Part shown: positions 8,334-18,550 of the stretch, piece after piece
Layout: each line of letters opens with the position of its first letter
Position numbering within the stretch: position 1 is the stretch's first letter
Origin: JBAXEO01 sp964541375
Lineage (GTDB): Bacteria > Actinomycetota > Coriobacteriia > Anaerosomatales > JAAXUF01
Direction of reading: 5' to 3'
DNA length: 39,566 nt
NCBI GenBank assembly: GCA_964541375.1
Contig: CAZIPT010000014.1
Coordinates: 1 to 39,566, forward strand
Notes under the pieces: generated by a model
The model's database searches: none
The model's input: only the letters and a program-made list of their open reading frames with translations
Told to the model about the DNA's origin: nothing
Translations under genes and position numbers: made by a program

Positions 8334-8433
8334 CGCCGAGAGGGAGTAGCGCTCCGGGCTTCATTCCGGAGAGACAGGCCGTCAGCACGGGCAAGCAGCC
8401 CCGGTTCTGTCCCTTGCAGCGAGACTCTCGGCG
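8334..8433 (+). ncRNA. yybP-ykoY-type manganese riboswitch (candidate)
   Basis: The 189-bp gap before the P-type ATPase holds a folded leader. P1 is a perfect 9-bp stem, CGCCGAGAG (8334-8342) with CTCTCGGCG (8425-8433). Directly after the 5' strand comes GGGAGTAGC (8342-8350), matching the GGGGAGUAG signature of the yybP-ykoY family. Next come a P2 hairpin CTCCGG/CCGGAG (8352-8371) and a stem GACAG/CTGTC (8373-8377 with 8407-8411). The 3' side GCGAGAC before P1 matches the other conserved strand. A TAGCAT -10-like hexamer (8323-8328) would start transcription right at P1. Known members sense Mn2+ and switch on exporters and P-type ATPases. Confidence 0.8.
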
Positions 8434-8469
8434 GTGGCCCACGCCCGCTGCACGAGCGCTGGAGGTTTC

Positions 8470-11222
<2,753 letters not shown>

Positions 11223-11226
<4 letters not shown>

Positions 11227-11894
11227 GCGATCCGTTGCGGCACGAAGACCTGGCCGCGTATGCACACGAGCTGCGTGGGGCCCTCACCGTCATCGCGGGC
11301 TACGCGGAGCTCCTTCGCCGACAGCTCCCGCTGCAAGAGCGCGACAGGGCCCTCGATGGCATTGAGCGCGCGATCCTTCGAGCCGACGCCCTGTGTTCCG
11401 ATGCGCTTGCAGGCCGAACGCCTTCCTCGGCCAGCCGGACGTTCGCGCCCGTGTCGCTCTGTGTCCTCGCCGAGCAGGTCGCCGCTGACCAGCGCTCCGC
11501 GACGGGCCGCGCGATCGACGTCGTGATCACAGGTTCGGCCGACGTTCTCGGCGACGCAGATTCGCTGGCCCGAGTCCTGGGCAACCTGATCGACAACGCC
11601 GCCAAGTACTCCCCTACTCGCACGCCGATCGAGGTGCGCGTCGGCGAAGAGGAGGGAGCGATGGGAACGGTGTCGTTTGTCGAGGTGTCCGACAGAGGGC
11701 CCGGCATTTCCGACGAGGAGCTGGCACGCGTAGTGGAGCCCTTCGCGCGTCTGGAGCGCGACGCAGACATCCCCGGAACCGGCCTCGGCCTCGGCATCGT
11801 GAACAACGTGATAGCCATGCACAACGGCCGTCTCAACGTCTCAGAGCGCAACGGCGGTGGGGCGATCGTGCGTCTCGAGCTGCCGCGCGCGTAA
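11223..11894 (+). CDS. Small soluble histidine kinase without a sensor domain
   Basis: The gene encodes 223 aa. A HisKA dimerisation helix sits at the very N-terminus (AYAHELRGALTVIAGYAELL, phospho-acceptor H15), followed by a linker and a HATPase_c domain with N box GNLIDNAAKYSP, G1 SDRGPGIS and G2 GTGLGLGIVNN. There is no membrane segment, PAS, GAF or HAMP domain, and no response regulator in the window. The ATG overlaps the ATPase stop by 4 bp (ATGA), so the two are very likely co-translated and share the riboswitch-controlled leader. Its input would have to come from a partner protein, perhaps the ATPase or the cytoplasmic metal pool; this is inference. Confidence 0.88.
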
Positions 11895-11924
11895 GTCGCG
11901 GCAGAGCCGAGCGACGGTGAGGGA

Positions 11925-12869
11925 CTACCGGTTGGACTCGAGTGCGAACTCGACGAGCATGCGGCACAGGTCGGGGAACTCGATCCCGGCGGCGCGCGCT
12001 GCGTCGGGGACGAGCGACGTCGAGGTCATCCCCGGGATGGTGTTCACCTCAAGCAGCCATACTGTGCCGTCGGCCTCCACGATGGTGTCGGCGCGGGACA
12101 TTCCTCGACACCCCAGCGTCTTGTGGGCCGATACAGCGAGACGCTGACACTCGGCCCGCGCCGCTTCGCTTACTCGTGCAGGAATGATATGGCTGCTCAT
12201 CCCCGGCACGTACTTGGAGTCGTAGTCGTAGAACTCGTGCTCGGGAACGATTTCGAGCGTCGGTAGTGCGACGACTTCGTCATTGCCGATCACCGCAATG
12301 GTAACTTCGGTGCCTTCGACGAAGCGCTCGATCAGCACGTCCCGGTCGAACGCGAACGCCTTCTCGATCGCCTCGGCAAGTTCGCCAATCTCGTGAACGA
12401 TGGTCATCCCTACCGAGGAGCCCTCGTTGGCCGGCTTGACAACCGACTTCTCGCCGAGCTGAGCCACGAGGGCGTCCACGTCGTAGAGGTGGCCTCGATG
12501 AACAACGGCATAGCCCGGGGTCGGTAGCCCGGCGAGCGAGAAGAACTGCTTGCTCTTGACCTTCTCCAGGGCCAATGCGCTTGCGAGCACCCCCGATCCG
12601 ACATACGGCATCTCAAGGAGTTCGCAGAGCCCTTGTACCGTCCCGTCCTCGCCGAACCGGCCGTGCAGGCAGATGAAGGCGACGTCCGCCTCGGCGTTGA
12701 TGAGCTGCGTGATGAACTCGTCGTCCCCGGTGTCGATCGGCGCGACGTCGAAGCCCAGGCCCTGAAGCGCCGAGACCACCTGGGCGCCCGTGTTCAACGA
12801 AACGGCACGCTCGGCCGATCGTCCGCCAAAGAGGACCGCGACTCGAATCTGAGTGGGGTCGATGCTCAC
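11925..12869 (-). CDS. ddl: D-alanine--D-alanine ligase
   Basis: The gene encodes 314 aa of ATP-grasp enzyme that joins two D-alanines for peptidoglycan precursors. The N-terminal VAVLFGGRSAERAVSLNTG is the Ddl signature 1. Other landmarks are HGRFGEDGTVQG, the ATP-binding KPANEGSSVGM, the YDYDSKY loop and the C-terminal LLEVNTIPGMT with the metal-binding residues. The tyrosine-containing loop indicates ordinary D-Ala specificity; a vancomycin-resistance-type D-Lac ligase is less likely. GTG at 12869, with AAGGGA upstream, is preferred. An ATG at 12902 would overlap the upstream gene by 17 bp. It lies 16 bp after the acidic membrane protein gene, probably in one operon. Confidence 0.95.
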   Translation of the reverse strand: MSIDPTQIRVAVLFGGRSAERAVSLNTGAQVVSALQGLGFDVAPIDTGDDEFITQLINAEADVAFICLHGRFGEDGTVQGLCELLEMPYVGSGVLASALALEKVKSKQFFSLAGLPTPGYAVVHRGHLYDVDALVAQLGEKSVVKPANEGSSVGMTIVHEIGELAEAIEKAFAFDRDVLIERFVEGTEVTIAVIGNDEVVALPTLEIVPEHEFYDYDSKYVPGMSSHIIPARVSEAARAECQRLAVSAHKTLGCRGMSRADTIVEADGTVWLLEVNTIPGMTSTSLVPDAARAAGIEFPDLCRMLVEFALESNR

Positions 12870-12885
12870 GAGGAATCCCTTCGGG

Positions 12886-13692
12886 CTAGAGCAGTCTGCC
12901 AAGACGGAGCATGTCGATTGCGCCGAGGGCTATGAGCCAGAGCGCAACGCCGGCGAGGGTGGTGACCGCCCCTATGATGAGTGATCGACTGAACAGCCCC
13001 GCCCGTGCGCCGGGTCGAGACAGCCAGGCGAAGATCCACACCGCGATCGCGACGAGCGGTCCGAGCACGGTCAGCACGAGTCCGGCCAGAATGCTGGCGC
13101 CGTACATTCCGACCTCATAGACCGGCGTTCCGGCCGGAGTCTGCATGAACTGCCAGATCAGGAGGCCTGCAAAGACCACCCAGAGCCCGAAGTAGACCAG
13201 GAACGGCCAGAGGGGGACTCCCGCCCGATCGTCGGGAAGCGCCATCTGCTTGCTGTCCGCAGACTCGCCGTCAATCTCGTGCACCGCTACAGGAGCGGTC
13301 TCGGCGACAGGCGCCTCGGCGGTCTCAGGCTCCGCGGCCTCCTCGGCCTCCACGGCCCCGGCGGCCACGGGCTCGGCGGTCTCCTCGGCTGGCCTAGGCT
13401 CGCCGGCTTCGGCGTCCAGGTCGGCCTGCAGCGCGGCTATCTCCGGATCGATGGGCTCAGCCGCCGCAGGCGGAATCGCATCGTTCTGAGGGATCGGTTC
13501 GACCGCTGGCACAACGCTCTCCAGAGTGACTCCGCCGCCCTCGGCGACCGTATGGCTGCTCTCGGGCCCGGAATCTGCGGCGGGCGGCGCGGTCGGCGCG
13601 ATGTCAGGCCCCTCGTCCCCGAGGAAAGCCACGACCTCCGCCAGCTCAGCGCTCTGGTCCGCGTCGTTCTGAAGATCCTGACCGTCCCCCAT
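12886..13692 (-). CDS. Acidic, Ala/Glu/Pro-rich membrane protein of unknown function
   Basis: The gene encodes 268 aa that I do not recognise as a family. The first about 155 residues are hydrophilic, acidic and of low complexity (runs of Ala, Glu, Pro), probably disordered. Three membrane helices follow, starting near PLWPFLVYFGLWVVF, VGMYGASILAGLVLTVL and SLIIGAVTTLAGVALW. The ATG at 13692 follows GAGGGGG and begins MGDGQDLQ; a 20-residue longer form is possible in frame but lacks a ribosome binding site. It ends 16 bp upstream of ddl on the same strand. The general plan (acidic linker plus C-terminal helices) recurs in the gene before gyrA at 38716-39255. Confidence 0.75.
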   Translation of the reverse strand: MGDGQDLQNDADQSAELAEVVAFLGDEGPDIAPTAPPAADSGPESSHTVAEGGGVTLESVVPAVEPIPQNDAIPPAAAEPIDPEIAALQADLDAEAGEPRPAEETAEPVAAGAVEAEEAAEPETAEAPVAETAPVAVHEIDGESADSKQMALPDDRAGVPLWPFLVYFGLWVVFAGLLIWQFMQTPAGTPVYEVGMYGASILAGLVLTVLGPLVAIAVWIFAWLSRPGARAGLFSRSLIIGAVTTLAGVALWLIALGAIDMLRLGRLL

Positions 13693-13913
13693 GAGACCCC
13701 CTCGTCCGATGCGGCTCCCCGAAAGTCTAGCCACCCGCAGTCCATCGCTCAACTACACCGAGAACTTCCCAGTATTTGGGGCGAGAGCGTTGTGGTCTTG
13801 TCGGGAAGAAACCATGTAATGCGCGTGTGCGGCGTGCTACGTGCTCTTGCTATCATCGCACTTCGCGGGCGGTTCGCCCCGAAAGCCCCACATTTGCCAA
13901 GAAGGAGTCACCC

Positions 13914-15335
13914 ATGACAAACGACACACCGCTTGACGGTGCCGAGAGGCCTGCCGCGCCAGACGATGCCCTGACACCCGATCAGGCACATCAGGCGACC
14001 GAGGTCGCAGCCAGCGTTGCTGCTGAGACCGCCGCTGCCACAGAAGCCGAGCAGTCCCCCGCCGGAACCGGTCCGATGGTCACTCCCCCGCCTGTCGCGG
14101 GCTGGGACGACCCCGCCGCGCCTGCCACTCCCCCTCCTCCTGCTCCCCACGCCCACGGCTCGGGCGGAACGACTATCGCTATCGCGGTGATCGTCGCTCT
14201 CGTGATCGGGGCTCTGGCCGGGCTCGCGGGAGGGTACGCGGGCGCTCGGCTTGCCGCAAGCGGTGCAAACGTCGGCGGGACGACGATAGTTCGCGCGACG
14301 GTGGCCACCAGCGCTGCCGGCGAGCCGGTCGTCGCCGCGGCCGCAGCCGCCGTGCCGTCAATCGTGAACATCGACGTGACCGAGAGCACCGCATCGCCCA
14401 ACTCGAAGGCGCTGCCCGACAGCCATCCTTCAGTGCCGATGAGCGGCCAGGGCTCGGGCGTCGCGTACAAGAACACTTCCGATGGCGGGACCTACATTCT
14501 CACGAACAATCATGTGGTTGAAAACGCCTCGAAGATCACGGTGCGCAGCACCTCAGGCAAGTCATGGCCGGCGACGGTGGTCGGCCGAGACGCCGACAAC
14601 GACATAGCTGTCGTCAAGATCGCCGAGAAACTCCCGGCGATCGCCTTGGGCAACTCCAAGAACCTGCTTGTGGGCCAGACGGTCGTGGCCATCGGCTCGC
14701 CGTTCGGCCTGGAGCACTCGGTCACTTCCGGTGTGGTATCGGCCCTCGGACGCTCACTCCCCGACTTTGGGGACAACGCCACCGGCAACTATCCGCTCAT
14801 TGACGTCATCCAGACCGATGCAGCCATCAACCCGGGCAACTCCGGCGGGGCGCTCGTCGACGTCACCGGGCGGCTGGTGGGAATCAACACCGCTATCTAC
14901 TCGGACACGGGATCCAGCGGCGGCATCGGCTTCGCGGTACCTGTTAACAAGGCCATCGACGTGTCAGAACAACTGATCGCGAACGGATCGGTCTCTCATC
15001 CGTTCATCGGTATCGTCGGCGTGACCGTCAGCCCTGGGATTGCCGCTACCGACAAACTAACTGTCCAGGAGGGCGCTCTCGTCGAAGAGCTGGCGCCTGG
15101 TTCGGGCTCACAGAAGGCGGGCGTGAAGGTGGGCGACGTTGTCGTGGCCATCGACGGAACAGATATCAGGTCGATGGACGACCTGATACTGCAGATCCGC
15201 CGCCGTAAGGAAGGTGACGTCGTCAAGATCAAAGTCATCCGCGACGGCAAGCCGATGGAGTTCAGCGTCACCGTGGGCAATCGGCCCGAGGGCTACTCGA
15301 CGGCCCCGACCGCCACTCCCACCCCCAAGAAGTAG
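13914..15335 (+). CDS. htrA: HtrA/DegP-like trypsin-type serine protease with PDZ domain, membrane-anchored
   Basis: The gene encodes 473 aa. An N-terminal Ala/Pro-rich cytoplasmic tail (about 1-83) leads to one membrane helix (about 86-108), a trypsin-like domain with catalytic triad H200 (NNHVVEN), D230 (DNDIAVVKI) and S310 (NPGNSGGAL), and a PDZ domain (about 370-455, with GSGSQKAGVKVGDVVVAIDG). It would act outside the membrane on misfolded or damaged envelope proteins, as HtrA proteases do. The start at 13914 is fixed by AAGGAG eight bases upstream; the reading frame is open 46 codons further but has no ribosome binding site there. A TATCAT hexamer near 13850 could be a -10 element, but no clear -35 is present. 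It is divergent from the acidic membrane protein. Confidence 0.93.
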   Translation: MTNDTPLDGAERPAAPDDALTPDQAHQATEVAASVAAETAAATEAEQSPAGTGPMVTPPPVAGWDDPAAPATPPPPAPHAHGSGGTTIAIAVIVALVIGALAGLAGGYAGARLAASGANVGGTTIVRATVATSAAGEPVVAAAAAAVPSIVNIDVTESTASPNSKALPDSHPSVPMSGQGSGVAYKNTSDGGTYILTNNHVVENASKITVRSTSGKSWPATVVGRDADNDIAVVKIAEKLPAIALGNSKNLLVGQTVVAIGSPFGLEHSVTSGVVSALGRSLPDFGDNATGNYPLIDVIQTDAAINPGNSGGALVDVTGRLVGINTAIYSDTGSSGGIGFAVPVNKAIDVSEQLIANGSVSHPFIGIVGVTVSPGIAATDKLTVQEGALVEELAPGSGSQKAGVKVGDVVVAIDGTDIRSMDDLILQIRRRKEGDVVKIKVIRDGKPMEFSVTVGNRPEGYSTAPTATPTPKK

Positions 15336-15366
15336 CGACTAGCGCGGGGCATCGGGCGAGAAGATG

Positions 15367-15400
15367 AGCGAGGTCCCGGCCTACAAGTCGGGGCCTCGCT
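15367..15400. terminator. Bidirectional hairpin between htrA and the cytochrome gene
   Basis: AGCGAGG (15367-15373) pairs with CCTCGCT (15394-15400). The stem is extended inside by CCCG/CGGG around a loop. It lies between the convergent stops of htrA and the cytochrome c gene. U-tracts are weak on both sides. Confidence 0.55.
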
Positions 15401-15420
15401 TCGCTCTAAGTGGTCGCACC

Positions 15421-16803
15421 CTAGCTTGAGCCTGAGGCGGAACGGCGCCCCCACCAGAACAATCCCGCGCCAACGGCAAGCACGACAACAGCACCGAGAG
15501 CCGCAAGTATAAATGTGTTAGGCCGTCCCGTCGTCGTAGACGTTGCGGTGGCAGCCTTCTCCTCCGCCTCTGAGGACGCAAAGACGGGTTGCTCGGCGGA
15601 GGCCATCACTGTCGTCGGATTCTTGACCCCCGCCTTTGCCGCGAGCTCTTCAGGGACCGACCGGTAGAGGAGCTGGGCCTTGAGGGTTCCTGACTCCACC
15701 CCGTCAGGCAAGACGACCTTGTAGGAGTGCGAAACGCTCTGCATCGGCGGGATTCGATCGTCGCTCTGGACCGCCACGGCGTCCCAGAGCTCTGCGGGGT
15801 ACTTGCCGGTCGCATCTTTCAAGATGGTTCCGAACTTGTGCTCTCCCAGTATCGTCACCTTGCCGGCCCCGTCGATGACCGAAACCTCAAGCCACATCTC
15901 GCGGACCTCAGTGAGGCCAGTGGGAAGGTAGTGACCCGCGCCACTGTTGGTGATCTTCACCGTGGCCGACGCTTCCTCGCCGGGCTTGACGACCTTCGGT
16001 GCCTCCATCTCAACCTTGGCGGCGCTCTGAAGCATCTGAGTGGCGAGCTCGGGATTACCGAGCGCCACTTGTGCGCCCGTAAAGGTCATCTGGTAGATAT
16101 TGGGATGCTGCGGGGCGCCTGGAGCCGCCTGCCCGGTCGCCGGACCGATCGTGCCGGGTTTCTCGCTCATATGACAGTCCTGGCACTGCGTGCCGGCTTT
16201 GGCCTGCGGGCTCTCGGCCCACTCGCGGTACGTCGACTCCAGGTGCATCCCGTTGATCGGGTGGTTCACGTTGTGGCAGCCACCGCAGATCGCCGAAGTC
16301 GCATGCATCGCCGAGAAGACCGCCGGGTGTGGCGCTTGCGGATTCTCGAGCTGGGCTCGGCGTGTACCGTCGGGCTGCAGTAGTTGCGAGACGTTGCCCA
16401 AAGGCTCGGAGTTGCCTACGACCTGATGGCAGAACATACAGCCGATGCTCTGCGCCGCTCCGGGCGTCATGTCGGTCAGGCTCTTGCCGGACTGGCCGCT
16501 CATCTCTGCCACGGGACCGTGGCACTTCTCGCAAAACGCGCCGAGCTTGCCGGCGCTGGCAGCGTCAGCCTGCGCGACCTTGGTCTTGAAGATTGGATCT
16601 GACAGCGCCTGGCTGTGGAGCGATTGGCTCCACTGGTCGACGAGCGTGCCGTGGCATCCGCAATTCGAAGCCGGTGGAAAGGCCGTTGCCGGCGCGGTGC
16701 CAGGGGCGACAGCGACGGGCTCGGCGATGGCGGGCGCAACAGCAAAGATCCATATCAGAACCCCGAGAAGCAGCGGGGGCAGCATTCGACAAGCTCTACG
16801 CAT
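15421..16803 (-). CDS. Membrane-anchored multihaem c-type cytochrome (four CXXCH plus one CXCH)
   Basis: The gene encodes 460 aa. A signal peptide (about 1-27) is followed by a haem region with canonical sites C91EKCH, C122MFCH, C173GGCH and C207QDCH, a Cys/His-containing spacing like that of the cytochrome c554/NapC-NrfH-type multihaem families. An earlier site reads C48-G-C50-H51, with only one residue between the cysteines. A beta-sandwich-like domain (about 235-400) then leads to a C-terminal membrane helix (about 430-452) with a short RR tail, so the haems face the outside. It probably carries electrons to or from an extracytoplasmic donor or acceptor; no catalytic partner is in the window. 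AGGAGG lies seven bases before the ATG. Confidence 0.9.
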   Translation of the reverse strand: MRRACRMLPPLLLGVLIWIFAVAPAIAEPVAVAPGTAPATAFPPASNCGCHGTLVDQWSQSLHSQALSDPIFKTKVAQADAASAGKLGAFCEKCHGPVAEMSGQSGKSLTDMTPGAAQSIGCMFCHQVVGNSEPLGNVSQLLQPDGTRRAQLENPQAPHPAVFSAMHATSAICGGCHNVNHPINGMHLESTYREWAESPQAKAGTQCQDCHMSEKPGTIGPATGQAAPGAPQHPNIYQMTFTGAQVALGNPELATQMLQSAAKVEMEAPKVVKPGEEASATVKITNSGAGHYLPTGLTEVREMWLEVSVIDGAGKVTILGEHKFGTILKDATGKYPAELWDAVAVQSDDRIPPMQSVSHSYKVVLPDGVESGTLKAQLLYRSVPEELAAKAGVKNPTTVMASAEQPVFASSEAEEKAATATSTTTGRPNTFILAALGAVVVLAVGAGLFWWGRRSASGSS

Positions 16804-16977
16804 CTGGGATCCTCCTAGACCGCCATCACATCCCGCGCCTCAACGGCGCGCCTCGATTCTGATTGTCCCCAACAACTCAGCGAACAGGACGGTGGCAGAT
16901 ACTACCGCATCCGCCTTCCACGTGTGGGTAGAAACCTGTCACCATCGTCACAGGCATTCCCCTGAGAGGAGCTCCGA

Positions 16978-17487
16978 ATGATCGAGATGTACAGGTGTGC
17001 TTCATGTGGCTATCTCCATGTAGGTCCACCTCCCGAGTTCTGCCCCGTCTGTGGCTCGCCGCGAACCGCGTTCGTTCTGTACGAGGGCCCCGGCGATCTC
17101 TCGGGCTCCAAGACGCTTGAGAACCTCAAGGCTGCTTTCGCTGGCGAGTCCCAGGCCAACCGTCGCTACACGCTCTGGAAGCGCATCGCTGAGCTCGAGG
17201 GAGCACCTCAGTCCGCACTCAGCGCATTCGATCGCGCAGCGGCCGAGGAAACGGCGCATGCGCTCGGCCACCTGGCCTACATGAGCGGCTTTGGCACGAC
17301 TGCGCAGAACCTGGCGGCTGCCGCTGAGGGTGAGGGCTTCGAGACCGCCGAGATGTACCCGTCGTTCGCCGCCGCCGCCGAGGAGGAGGGCTATCCCGAA
17401 ATCGCATCGTACTTCCGTTCCGTCGGCCGGTACGAAGGCGAGCACAAGGCGGAGTACCTTGCCGCGCTCGAGGAACTCGACCAGTAG
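16978..17487 (+). CDS. Reverse rubrerythrin (N-terminal rubredoxin, C-terminal ferritin-like domain)
   Basis: The gene encodes 169 aa. The N-terminal rubredoxin-like domain has C7-X2-C10 and C22-X2-C25 for one iron. The ferritin-like diiron domain follows with E57, the EEXXH-type motif at E90/E91 and H94, and E153-X2-H156. This domain order is the reverse of classical rubrerythrin and matches the reverse rubrerythrins of anaerobes, which reduce peroxide and protect against oxygen. The ATG is preceded by GAGGAG. rlmN starts two bases after its stop. An imperfect inverted repeat CCTGT-N10-ACAGG at 16935-16954 lies upstream; its function is unknown. Confidence 0.9.
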   Translation: MIEMYRCASCGYLHVGPPPEFCPVCGSPRTAFVLYEGPGDLSGSKTLENLKAAFAGESQANRRYTLWKRIAELEGAPQSALSAFDRAAAEETAHALGHLAYMSGFGTTAQNLAAAAEGEGFETAEMYPSFAAAAEEEGYPEIASYFRSVGRYEGEHKAEYLAALEELDQ

Positions 17488-17489
17488 CG

Positions 17490-18533
17490 ATGGTCTCGGC
17501 GACCGGCCCGGTCGGCATAAAGGCGCTTGATCGACCCGGTCTGCAAGAGCTCGTAGGCGAACTCGGTGAGCCTCGGTTTCGCGCGGTCCAGATCGAGCGC
17601 TGGCTGTACGAGCAGGGGGCGGACTCGTTTGCCGAGATGACGAACCTCCCAGCCGGTCTGCGAGCCGCCCTCGCCGACCGGCTGGCGCTGTTCCCCCCGC
17701 ACATCGCCGACAGTCAGGAATCGGCCGACGGAACGCGCAAGTACTTGATCGCTCTTGCCGGCGGTGTCTCCGTCGAGACCGTCGGGCTCCCAAGCAGCGA
17801 ACGCCTGACCGTCTGCTTCTCGACGCAGGCGGGCTGTGCGATGGGATGCGCATTCTGCGCCACAGGGCTCAGCGGCCTCACGCGCGATCTTGGCCCCGGA
17901 GAGATGGTGGACCAGGTTCGCCTCGTCGCCCGGGAGTTCGGCAGACGCGTCACCAATGCCGTCGCCATGGGCCAGGGCGAGCCCTTCGCCAACTACGAGT
18001 CGACCCTGGGAGCCCTCCGCTTCATGAACGCTGAGTCAGGCCTCGGAATCGGCGCCCGTCACCTGACCGTCTCGACGTGCGGGCTCGTCTCCGGCATACG
18101 CAGATTCGCGCAGGAACCCGAGCAGTTCACGCTAGCCGTCTCGCTTCATTCAGCGATCCAGGCCACGCGCGACCGCCTCATGCCGGGAGTACGCTCGATC
18201 GGCCTGCCGTTGCTTCGAGAGGCCCTGGTCGAATACGCCGAGGTGACCGGGAGACGACCTTCGCTCGAATACGCGCTCATCGCGGACACGAACGACAGTC
18301 GCGCGGAGCTCTCGGCCCTGATCGATTTTTGCCGAGGCATACTCGTGCACGTCAACCTCATCCCGATGAACCCCGTGAGCGAGGGCGGCTTCACTCGCTC
18401 CCCTGCCGACCGGCTTCTCGCGTTCGAGAGCGGTCTGCGCCAGTCGGGCATCGAGGTCTCGGTTCGCGCCGAACGCGGTGCCGACATCGATGCTGCGTGT
18501 GGGCAGCTCAGACAGCGCGCCGAGAAGGGCTAG
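17490..18533 (+). CDS. rlmN: 23S rRNA (adenine-2503 C2)-methyltransferase, radical SAM
   Basis: The gene encodes 347 aa. The radical SAM cluster motif is C116-X3-C120-X2-C123 (GCAMGCAFC). MGQGEPFANYE is the SAM-binding GGEP-like segment, and NLIPMNPVSEGGF and the late cysteine in DAACGQL match the methylcysteine mechanism of RlmN/Cfr. It modifies A2503 of 23S rRNA, and in E. coli also A37 of some tRNAs. The start follows the rubrerythrin stop by two bases (TAG-CG-ATG), implying co-transcription and likely translational coupling. The gene converges on addA with 17 bp between stops and no obvious hairpin. Confidence 0.95.
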   Translation: MVSATGPVGIKALDRPGLQELVGELGEPRFRAVQIERWLYEQGADSFAEMTNLPAGLRAALADRLALFPPHIADSQESADGTRKYLIALAGGVSVETVGLPSSERLTVCFSTQAGCAMGCAFCATGLSGLTRDLGPGEMVDQVRLVAREFGRRVTNAVAMGQGEPFANYESTLGALRFMNAESGLGIGARHLTVSTCGLVSGIRRFAQEPEQFTLAVSLHSAIQATRDRLMPGVRSIGLPLLREALVEYAEVTGRRPSLEYALIADTNDSRAELSALIDFCRGILVHVNLIPMNPVSEGGFTRSPADRLLAFESGLRQSGIEVSVRAERGADIDAACGQLRQRAEKG

Positions 18534-18550
18534 GCTCGGCCATATTGATG

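Noticed and set aside
16935..16954. CCTGT-N10-ACAGG inverted repeat before the rubrerythrin gene as a peroxide-regulator operator
   Set aside because: The arms are only 5 bp and do not match PerR or other known consensus sites; kept only as a note.
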